From Paracoccus seriniphilus (GTDB lineage Bacteria; Pseudomonadota; Alphaproteobacteria; Rhodobacterales; Rhodobacteraceae): 10,000 nucleotides of DNA. Below the pieces are notes generated by a model, which saw nothing but the letters and a program-made list of their open reading frames with translations, was not told the DNA's origin and searched no databases. Below, one piece after another: positions 1-10,000 of this stretch. Numbering within the stretch: position 1 is the first letter of the stretch; every line of letters starts with the position of its first letter. The translations under genes were made by a program, and so were the position numbers. Location: assembly GCF_028553745.1 (NCBI RefSeq), contig NZ_CP067129.1, forward strand, positions 1-10,000. The letters run 5' to 3'.

Positions 1-1392
1 ATGGAAGAACTTTGGGGGCAGGCATGCGCAGAGTTGGAAAAAACTGTTGGACCGAACAACTTCAACCACTGGATCAAGCCGCTGCGCCTCACCTCGGTCG
101 ATGAGGGGGTCGCCCGTTTCGCAAGCCCGACACGTTTCGTCTCGGATTGGGTCAACCGGCATTTCGCCAAGGACATCATTGGCGAGCTGAACCGCATCGA
201 GCCCTCGGTCGAGCGCGTCCGTTTCGATGTCGCTCCCCAGGGCGTGACCGCACGGGTCCGCACCGCCGCCCAGGCCCCCGCCACGCAGTTCCGCGCCAAC
301 GGCCCGGCAGTTTCCCCGGCTGCCCCCGAAATGCGTCAATCCGCCAAGGCCGATCTTTGCGCCCCGCTTGATCCGCGGTTCACCTTTGAGAATTTCGTGG
401 TCGGCAAGCCCAACGAACTGGCCCATGCCGCCGCACGCCGCGTCGCCGAAGGCGGACCGGTCGGCTTCAACCCGCTGTTCCTTTATGGTGGCGTCGGACT
501 GGGCAAGACCCACCTGATGCATGCCATCGCCCATGACTACCAGCAACGTCATCCCGCGGCTCAGGTGCTGTATCTCTCGGCCGAGCAATTCATGTATCGC
601 TTCGTGCAGGCCCTGCGCGAAAGCACGATCATGGATTTCAAGGGCATGTTCCGCAATGTGAACATGCTGATGGTCGATGACGTGCAGTTCATCGCCGGCA
701 AGGACAGCACGCAGGAAGAATTCTTCCATACGTTCAACGCGCTGGTCGATCAGGGCAAGCAGATCGTCATTTCCGCCGACCGCGCCCCCGCCGAGATCAA
801 GGGTCTGGAAGAGCGGATCAAGTCCCGCCTGGGCTGCGGCCTGATCGTCGATCTTCACCCCACCACCTATGAATTGCGTCTGGGCATCCTGCAATCCAAG
901 ACCGAAGCCTTCCGCGACCAGCATCCCGACCTGGAGATCGGCGCCGGGGTTCTGGAATTCCTGGCGCATCGCATCACGAACAACGTCCGCGTGCTGGAAG
1001 GCGCGCTGCAGCGGCTCTTTGCTCATGCCAGCCTGCTGCGCCGCGAGATCACGCTGGAGGTCGCGCAGGAATGCCTGGCCGACATCCTGCGCACCAATGA
1101 CCGCAAGATCAGCATCGACGACATCCAGCGCAAGGTGGCCGAGCATTACAACATCAAGCTGGCCGACATGATGGGGCCGAAACGGGCGCGCAATGTCGCC
1201 CGGCCACGCCAGATCGCCATGTATCTCTCCAAACAGCTCACCAGCCGTTCCCTGCCCGAGATCGGACGCCGCTTTGGCGGCCGCGATCACACCACCATCA
1301 TGCATGGTGTGCGCAAGATCGAGGAACTGGCCGGGGAAGATCACGGCCTGGCCGAAGATATCGCCATGCTCAAACGCCTTCTGGAAGCCTGA
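1..1392 (+). CDS. dnaA: Chromosomal replication initiator protein DnaA
   Basis: DnaA is the AAA+ ATPase that binds DnaA boxes, melts the origin and loads the replicative helicase. The 463-residue protein has the full four-domain layout. Domain I (about 1-75) is the self-association and helicase-contact domain. Domain II (about 80-120) is a short Ala/Pro-rich linker. Domain III is the ATPase, with Walker A GGVGLGKT at 163-170, Walker B LMVDD at 223-227, the box VII arginine finger R276 in ERIKSR, and sensor-2 R330 in NVRVLEGAL. Domain IV (from about 370) binds DNA, with RPRQIAMYL at 401-409 and the DnaA signature GGRDHTTIMHG at 426-436. All key residues are present. The length matches alphaproteobacterial DnaA. 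The ATG is the first base of the window, so its ribosome binding site and promoter are not visible. The N-terminus aligns well with the family start. dnaN follows after 97 bp on the same strand. Confidence 0.98.
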   Translation: MEELWGQACAELEKTVGPNNFNHWIKPLRLTSVDEGVARFASPTRFVSDWVNRHFAKDIIGELNRIEPSVERVRFDVAPQGVTARVRTAAQAPATQFRANGPAVSPAAPEMRQSAKADLCAPLDPRFTFENFVVGKPNELAHAAARRVAEGGPVGFNPLFLYGGVGLGKTHLMHAIAHDYQQRHPAAQVLYLSAEQFMYRFVQALRESTIMDFKGMFRNVNMLMVDDVQFIAGKDSTQEEFFHTFNALVDQGKQIVISADRAPAEIKGLEERIKSRLGCGLIVDLHPTTYELRLGILQSKTEAFRDQHPDLEIGAGVLEFLAHRITNNVRVLEGALQRLFAHASLLRREITLEVAQECLADILRTNDRKISIDDIQRKVAEHYNIKLADMMGPKRARNVARPRQIAMYLSKQLTSRSLPEIGRRFGGRDHTTIMHGVRKIEELAGEDHGLAEDIAMLKRLLEA

Positions 1393-1414
1393 AGACAGCA
1401 CTGGAACGAAATCC

Positions 1415-1443
1415 TTGTGACCGCCCGCACAGACGGTTACAAA
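1415..1443 (+). promoter_or_regulatory. Candidate dnaN promoter overlapping an inverted repeat
   Basis: In the 97-bp dnaA-dnaN gap, TTGTGA (1415-1420) and TACAAA (1438-1443) are spaced by 17 bp and each match four of six sigma70 consensus bases. The same bases form an inverted repeat: 1415-1423 (TTGTGACCG) pairs with 1434-1442 (CGGTTACAA) with one mismatch, a G-U wobble if transcribed, around a 10-nt loop. It could be a dnaN promoter, an operator, or an attenuating hairpin on dnaA read-through. No T-run follows, so it is not a standard intrinsic terminator. The call is by eye only. Confidence 0.3.
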
Positions 1444-1489
1444 TCAGGTCCGATCACGGCCTGAGCGGCCATAGGGACAGGGAAAAGCT

Positions 1490-2608
1490 ATGAAATTCTC
1501 GATCGAACGCGCCGTTCTGGTCAAAGCCGTATCTCAGGCCCAGTCGGTTGTCGAACGCCGCAACACCATCCCGATCCTGGCCAATGTGCTGATCGAAGCC
1601 ACGCCTGATGGGGTCAGTTTCCGGGCGACCGATCTGGATACCGAAGTCGTCGATCGCGCCGCCGCACAGGTCGAGCGCCCCGGCGCCACGACCGTCAGCG
1701 CCGTGATGTTGAATGAAATCGCCCGCAAGCTGCCCGACGGCGCGCTGGTTCAGATCACCTCCGATGATGCCACGGGCCGCCTGTCGGTTCAGGCGGGGCG
1801 CTCGAACTTCAACCTGGCGACCCTGCCGCGCGAAGATTTCCCGGTCATGGCCTCGACGGAATACAGTGCCAGTTTCAGCGCCCCGGCCGCCGTTCTGCGC
1901 CGGCTGTTCGACAAATCGAAATTCGCCATCTCGACCGAGGAAACGCGCTACTACCTGAATGGCGTCTATATGCATGTCGCACAGTCCGAAGAGGGCACCA
2001 CGCTGCGCTGCGTGGCCACCGACGGCCACCGCCTTGCCCGCATCGACGCCCCCCTGCCGGCCGGGGCCGAGGACATGCCGGGCATCATCGTGCCTCGCAA
2101 GACCGTTGCCGAGCTGCGCAAGCTGCTGGATGATGACGAGGCAGAGATCGCCGTTTCGGTCAGCGAAACCAAGGTGCGCTTTGCCACCTCGACCCTGACC
2201 CTGACCTCGAAGGTGATTGACGGCACATTCCCCGATTACTCGCGCGTGATTCCCGCAAACAACACCCGCAAGCTGGAGGTTGACGCGACAGATTTCGCGC
2301 GCGCCGTGGATCGCGTGGCAACGGTCAGCAGCGAAAGGTCGCGCGCCGTCAAGCTGTCTCTGGACGCTGACCGGCTGATCCTTTCGGTCAACGCACCGGA
2401 TTCCGGTGCAGCCGAGGAAGAGCTGATCGTGGCCTATGCCGATGAACCGCTGGAAATCGGCTTCAACGCCAAGTACCTGCAGGAAATCGCCAGCCAGGTC
2501 GATCGTGACAATGCCGTCTTCATGTTCAGCGGTTCGGGCGATGCGGCACTGATCCGCGAAGGCAGCGACCTGAGCGCGGTCTATGTCGTCATGCCGATGC
2601 GCGTGTGA
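1490..2608 (+). CDS. dnaN: DNA polymerase III subunit beta (sliding clamp)
   Basis: The beta clamp is a ring-shaped dimer that encircles duplex DNA and tethers polymerase III. It also docks MutS, DNA ligase, Pol IV and the Hda-type regulator. The 372-residue product is close to the E. coli length (366) and spans the usual three clamp folds, about 120 residues each. It begins with the family-like MKFSIERAVL and ends in VVMPMRV (366-372), the conserved C-terminus that lines the pocket for clamp-binding motifs. The conserved DGTFPDYSR lies at 244-252 and SSERSRAVKL follows it. The ATG has two AGGGA Shine-Dalgarno-like sequences upstream (1473-1477 and 1479-1483), the nearer one 6 nt from the start. 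Its TGA overlaps the recF start by 4 bp, so the two are probably co-transcribed and translationally coupled. Nothing suggests truncation or frameshift. Confidence 0.98.
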   Translation: MKFSIERAVLVKAVSQAQSVVERRNTIPILANVLIEATPDGVSFRATDLDTEVVDRAAAQVERPGATTVSAVMLNEIARKLPDGALVQITSDDATGRLSVQAGRSNFNLATLPREDFPVMASTEYSASFSAPAAVLRRLFDKSKFAISTEETRYYLNGVYMHVAQSEEGTTLRCVATDGHRLARIDAPLPAGAEDMPGIIVPRKTVAELRKLLDDDEAEIAVSVSETKVRFATSTLTLTSKVIDGTFPDYSRVIPANNTRKLEVDATDFARAVDRVATVSSERSRAVKLSLDADRLILSVNAPDSGAAEEELIVAYADEPLEIGFNAKYLQEIASQVDRDNAVFMFSGSGDAALIREGSDLSAVYVVMPMRV

Positions 2609-3684
2609 CGCTGACCGGCATTTCTCTTGCCCAGTTCCGGTCCTGGCCGCGGCTGGATTTGCAGATTGATGACCGGCCGATCGCCATTTTCGGCCCCAAC
2701 GGCTCGGGCAAGACCAATATCCTTGAAGCGATCTCGATGCTGGCCCCCGGACGGGGGCTGCGCGCCGCCCCCGCAACCGATCAGGCCCGACAAGGCAAGG
2801 ACGCAGGATGGCGCATCCGTGCAGGCTGCGGCGATCACGACGTTGAAACCGTCGCGCTTCCGGGACAGAACCGGCAGGTGTTTCTGGACCACAAGCAGGT
2901 TCCGCAAACCGCCTTGGGGCGGCTGTTGCGGATCATCTGGCTTGTGCCTTCGATGGACCGGCTGTGGACCGATCCGCCCGAGACGCGCCGACGCTTTCTG
3001 GACCGGCTGACCCTGAGCCTGTTTCCCGACCATGCCGAATTGGCGCTCGGCTATGAAAAGGCCATGCGCGAACGCAATCGCCTGCTCAGGGATCATGTCA
3101 GCGATCCCGGCTGGTATCGCGCGCTGGAGCGGCAAATGGCACAATCCGGCAGCGCGTTGACGGCGAACCGGCTGAAGGCTCTGCAGGCCATCATGGCCTC
3201 TCAGGTTCACGACGGCACGGGCTTTCCCGCCGCAACACTGACTCTTCTGCCCGGCGAAGGTCACGCCGATGACAGCAACGCCGACAGCATCGCCACGCGC
3301 CTGGCCGAGATGCGCATTCGCGATCTGGCCGCCGGACGCAGCCTGACAGGCCCCCACCGCGCCGATCTGGGTGCCTATTGGGGACCGCAGGACATGCCCG
3401 CGGCGCTGTCCTCGACCGGAGAGCAGAAGGCCCTGCTGCTGTCGCTGATGCTGGCCAACGCCCGTGCCCTGGCCGATCAGCCGGTCATCCTGTTGCTTGA
3501 TGAGGTGGCCGCCCATCTCGATGCCGACAGGCGCGCCAATCTCTATGATCAGATATCGGAACTGAACGCCCAGACCCTGCTGACCGGCACCGGGGCCGAG
3601 CTGTTTGATTCTTTCGGCCCCCGCGCCAGACGGCTGGAAATTGCCAAGCACGACGGCGCGTCGCGTTGCATGGAGCATGACTGA
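2605..3684 (+). CDS. recF: DNA replication and repair protein RecF
   Basis: RecF is an SMC-like ABC ATPase that works with RecO and RecR to load RecA at single-strand gaps and stalled forks. The 359-residue product matches the usual length of about 360. Walker A GPNGSGKT is at 30-37. The ABC signature region, S-T-G-E-Q-K, is at 270-275, Walker B ILLLDE at 295-300, and the D-loop AHLD at 303-306, so the ATPase core is intact. The start is GTG at 2605, inside the dnaN stop region (GTGA, 4-bp overlap). No good Shine-Dalgarno sits upstream, so translation probably depends on ribosomes terminating on dnaN. The N-terminus MTLTGISLAQFRSW fits the first strand of the RecF fold, which supports this start. 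gyrB follows after about 120 bp. Confidence 0.96.
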   Translation: MTLTGISLAQFRSWPRLDLQIDDRPIAIFGPNGSGKTNILEAISMLAPGRGLRAAPATDQARQGKDAGWRIRAGCGDHDVETVALPGQNRQVFLDHKQVPQTALGRLLRIIWLVPSMDRLWTDPPETRRRFLDRLTLSLFPDHAELALGYEKAMRERNRLLRDHVSDPGWYRALERQMAQSGSALTANRLKALQAIMASQVHDGTGFPAATLTLLPGEGHADDSNADSIATRLAEMRIRDLAAGRSLTGPHRADLGAYWGPQDMPAALSSTGEQKALLLSLMLANARALADQPVILLLDEVAAHLDADRRANLYDQISELNAQTLLTGTGAELFDSFGPRARRLEIAKHDGASRCMEHD

Positions 3685-3748
3685 ATCACGGATTGGCAGG
3701 CCGCCCGCAGGAATACGCCCGGATCACCGGAAAATCAGCGTCTTTGCC

Positions 3749-3769
3749 GTGACTTTGCCCGCGTAACAG

Positions 3770-3777
<8 letters not shown>
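3749..3777 (+). promoter_or_regulatory. Candidate gyrB promoter
   Basis: GTGACT (3749-3754) and TATATC (3772-3777) each match four of six sigma70 consensus bases and are separated by 17 bp. Transcription would start near 3784, about 20 nt before the gyrB ATG. The 121-bp gap between recF and gyrB and its relative AT-richness near 3770-3800 fit an independent gyrB promoter. gyrB promoters are often supercoiling-sensitive, but nothing here proves that. The match is modest and judged by eye. Confidence 0.35.
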
Positions 3778-6244
<2,467 letters not shown>

Positions 6245-6251
6245 GCTCATT

Positions 6252-6277
6252 TTAGAGCTATGCCTTAGAGCTATGCC
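6252..6277. repeat. Perfect 13-bp tandem duplication after gyrB
   Basis: TTAGAGCTATGCC occurs twice back to back (6252-6264 and 6265-6277), starting 7 bp after the gyrB stop codon. Replication slippage is the simplest origin. The second copy lies roughly where the outer end of the adjacent IS256-family remnant is expected, so the duplicated unit may include part of an IS terminal repeat; that is inference. Confidence 0.9.
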
Positions 6278-6290
6278 GGATTTTGGGTGA

Positions 6291-6318
6291 CGCGGCCTGA
6301 TCAAGCGGCGCGGTTTTT
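6291..6318 (+). terminator. Weak candidate intrinsic terminator downstream of gyrB
   Basis: On the + strand CGCG (6291-6294) and CC (6296-6297) can pair with GG (6307-6308) and CGCG (6309-6312). This leaves one bulged G and a 9-nt loop, followed after one base by five T residues (6314-6318). It lies about 50 bp past the gyrB stop and overlaps the 3' end of the transposase remnant. The stem is short and bulged, so it may be inefficient or fortuitous. No better terminator for gyrB is visible. Confidence 0.3.
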
Positions 6319-6795
6319 GGTGTCGTTTGCAGCGACACCTTCAGTGGCGGTGACGCCTTCGATGACCATTGGCAACCGGTTCGCGCCCTTCAGGCGGCGC
6401 CACGTCCTGGCGGCGGCCTGAACGAGCTCGAAGACCATGAGCTTGTTGGTCTTCTGCGACAGCGCCCGCTTGGTTCGGACAGTCCTGTGCTGGACGGTGG
6501 CGAAGACGCTCTCGATCGGATTGCCTGTGCGGAGGTGATCCCAGTGGTTCGCGGGGAAGTCATGGAAGGCCAAGAGGGCCTCGCGGTCCTTTTTCAGGCA
6601 GGTTACTGCCTTCTCGTATTTGCTCCCGTATTTGCTCCCGCATTTCCCGGCGAAGGTGTCCATGGCTGTTTCGGCGGCAGCGCGGGTCTCGGCCTGCCAG
6701 ATTTCGCGCAGATCGGTCTTCACCGTGGGCTGCATCGATTTCGGGAACTTGTTCAGGACATTGGCGCTCTTGTGGACCCAGCTTTCGCTGGTTTG
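6301..6795 (-). pseudogene. Truncated IS256-family transposase (C-terminal fragment)
   Basis: The - strand frame codes for about 165 residues of a Mutator-type DDE transposase C-terminus; intact members have about 400. Recognisable sequence begins near 6795 with QTSESWVHKSANVLNKFPKS and runs through DLREIWQAET, ALLAFHDFP, HWDHLRTGNPIESVFATV and HRTVRTK to a TGA at 6301-6303. The first ATG is at 6735. Counted from it, E75 in NPIES is the third residue of the DDE triad. Both catalytic aspartates lie in the missing N-terminal half. The family C-x2-H motif (usually CWVH) reads SWVH, probably after a small deletion. An in-frame TGA at 6811-6813 closes the frame upstream. A 12-bp duplication adds four residues (K-Y-G-S repeated around 33-40). 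The fragment cannot be an active transposase. It converges on gyrB and lies downstream of the rRNA operon on the same strand, so it may be transcribed by read-through. Confidence 0.88.
6616..6639. repeat. 12-bp tandem duplication inside the transposase remnant
   Basis: GTATTTGCTCCC is present twice in a row (6616-6627, 6628-6639), and a degenerate third start (GCATTTCCC) follows at 6640. On the - strand it encodes a repeated G-S-K-Y, where family members, as I recall them, have a single K-Y-G-A-K-Y-type stretch. It keeps the reading frame and looks like strand slippage in a gene no longer under selection. Confidence 0.85.
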
Positions 6796-6981
6796 CCCGC
6801 CACTCCGCCATCAACTTGCGCGTGTTCGGGCATTGATGTCTATGATCAGCGACAATTTCGGCTCCAGATACCTGTCGGCTTTGCGCGGGTTCTGAGCCAT
6901 TCTCCCGTCATTGACACGAGTTTGAACGCGTCATGTTCCTGCCATCTGGCGGGATTTCGGAATAGTTTTTGTAACTTATTC
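6796..6981 (-). other. Unassigned spacer between initiator tRNA and IS remnant
   Basis: I recognise no gene here. The - strand has one short open frame, ATG at 6898-6900 to TGA at 6811-6813 (29 codons, beginning MAQNPRKADRYLEPKLS). GGGAGA abuts the ATG, too close for a normal ribosome binding site. In another frame the sequence continues open across the stop (NTRKLMAEWRANQ), so this may be a frameshifted remnant of a longer gene, or only chance. Sequence just downstream of tRNA-fMet has a weak stem, GAATA with TATTC (6961-6979), but no T-run, so no clear rRNA operon terminator is visible. Confidence 0.4.
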
Positions 6982-7058
<77 letters not shown>

Positions 7059-7060
7059 CC

Positions 7061-7104
7061 ATTTCCGCGCGTTTTTGATCTGGATTTGCGCGTATTTTTT
7101 GATC
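7061..7104. repeat. Imperfect direct repeat in the 5S-tRNA spacer
   Basis: ATTTCCGCGCGTTTTTGATC (7061-7080) and a near copy at 7084-7104 (ATTTGCGCGT, then ATTTTTTGATC) sit side by side in the 5S to tRNA-fMet spacer. They differ by a few substitutions and a length change in the T-run. On the transcribed strand these are A-rich, so they are not terminators. They may mark slippage or unequal exchange in the spacer. Confidence 0.6.
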
Positions 7105-7120
7105 GTTTGGAGAGATGCTC

Positions 7121-7260
7121 GTTTCTTTCCAGGTCTGGCGGTGACCTACTCTCCCACGTCTTGAGACGCAGTACCATCGGCGCAGCGGCACTTAACGGCC
7201 GAGTTCGGGATGGGATCGGGTGTTTTGCTCGCGCTAGGGCCACCAGACCAGGAAAGAAAC
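7121..7260 (-). other. Processing stem around 5S rRNA
   Basis: GTTTCTTTCC (7121-7130) is the exact reverse complement of GGAAAGAAAC (7251-7260). After one mismatch (7131/7250) the pairing continues for seven base pairs into 5S helix I (7132-7138 with 7243-7249). In the precursor RNA this would form a long duplex holding the 5S termini together, the kind of structure cut by endoribonucleases such as RNase III or RNase E during maturation. The processing role is inferred from structure. Confidence 0.7.
7133..7249 (-). rRNA. rrf: 5S ribosomal RNA
   Basis: The reverse complement reads as a typical bacterial 5S rRNA of about 117 nt. It starts near GTCTGGTGGCC, contains the conserved CCCGATCCCATCCCGAACTC and GCCGATGGTACTG blocks, and ends near GGTCACCGCCAGACC, which pairs with the 5' end. 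It sits 3' of 23S and 5' of tRNA-fMet on the same strand. The mature ends may be off by one to three bases. Confidence 0.96.
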
Positions 7261-7314
7261 GATCAGCGTTGATCCCGTTTCATGGGGATTAAGTTGTCCA
7301 AGGATGCTTTTTGG

Positions 7315-7333
7315 AGAAGACAGTCTGTCTTCT
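7315..7333 (-). other. Hairpin just downstream of the 23S rRNA 3' end
   Basis: AGAAGACA (7315-7322) and TGTCTTCT (7326-7333) form a perfect 8-bp inverted repeat with a 3-nt loop, beginning about 4 nt past the estimated 23S 3' end. It may set the 3' boundary during processing. The rest of the 23S-5S spacer (7250-7314) holds two small 5-bp hairpins, at 7261-7274 and 7272-7289, and no tRNA gene. Confidence 0.5.
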
Positions 7334-7336
7334 TCC

Positions 7337-10000
<2,664 letters not shown>

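Larger units (their letters stand above)
6265..6798 (-). mobile_element. IS256-family insertion sequence remnant
   Basis: This is the 3' portion of an IS256-family (Mutator-type) element lying between gyrB and the rRNA operon. The visible part covers the C-terminal transposase code plus a short non-coding tail toward gyrB. The upstream half, with the start of the transposase gene and the other terminal repeat, is missing. The left boundary is a guess: IS256-type elements usually end a few tens of bases past the transposase stop. The right boundary is where recognisable homology ends. With one end lost it cannot move on its own. Confidence 0.6.

Noticed and set aside
1393..1489. Possible replication origin in the intergenic gaps next to dnaA and gyrB
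   Set aside because: I found no cluster of TTATCCACA-like DnaA boxes or AT-rich unwinding region in 1393-1489 or 3685-3805. An origin upstream of dnaA would lie outside the window.
6250..6277. TTTTAGAGCTATGC resembles the start of a type II CRISPR repeat (Streptococcus pyogenes type)
   Set aside because: Only about 14 bases match, the two copies touch with no spacer, there are no further repeats, and no cas gene is present. Chance similarity is far more likely.
6319..6339. 7-bp hairpin GGTGTCG/CGACACC as a terminator
   Set aside because: No T-run follows it on the + strand, and on the - strand it is followed by A residues. It also lies within the transposase coding end.

Overview
This window carries the classical replication-initiation gene cluster of an alphaproteobacterium, followed by the 3' part of a ribosomal RNA operon on the opposite strand. 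Protein style suggests Rhodobacteraceae, with Paracoccus-like genera as my best guess. That rests on the GC-rich codons, the short Ala/Pro-rich DnaA linker, the order dnaA-dnaN-recF-gyrB, and an initiator tRNA directly after 5S rRNA. The genus is inference, not a search result.

Positions 1-6244 (+ strand) hold four complete genes: dnaA (initiator ATPase), dnaN (DNA polymerase III sliding clamp), recF (SMC-like recombination mediator) and gyrB (DNA gyrase subunit B). dnaA and dnaN are separated by 97 bp with a candidate promoter. dnaN and recF overlap by 4 bp (GTGA). recF and gyrB are separated by about 120 bp containing a candidate promoter whose -10 overlaps a near-perfect 16-bp palindrome. 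Together the products start replication, keep the polymerase on DNA, repair gapped forks and relieve torsional stress. The window begins exactly on the dnaA start codon, so the sequence was probably rotated to this point and any upstream origin is out of view.

Positions 6245-6981 are a scar between the two blocks. They hold a 13-bp tandem duplication just after gyrB, the truncated 3' part of an IS256-family (Mutator-type) transposase gene on the - strand with an internal 12-bp tandem duplication, and about 190 bp of unassigned sequence.

Positions 6982-10000 (- strand, so transcription runs right to left) hold most of the 23S rRNA gene with its 5' end cut by the window edge, the 5S rRNA gene inside a long processing stem, and the initiator tRNA-fMet. 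This rRNA operon converges on gyrB. If replication leaves from near dnaA, it is transcribed head-on to the fork, which is unusual and the main point worth checking.

I see no defence system, CRISPR array, biosynthetic cluster or other convincingly novel system. Most of the window is conserved housekeeping sequence.
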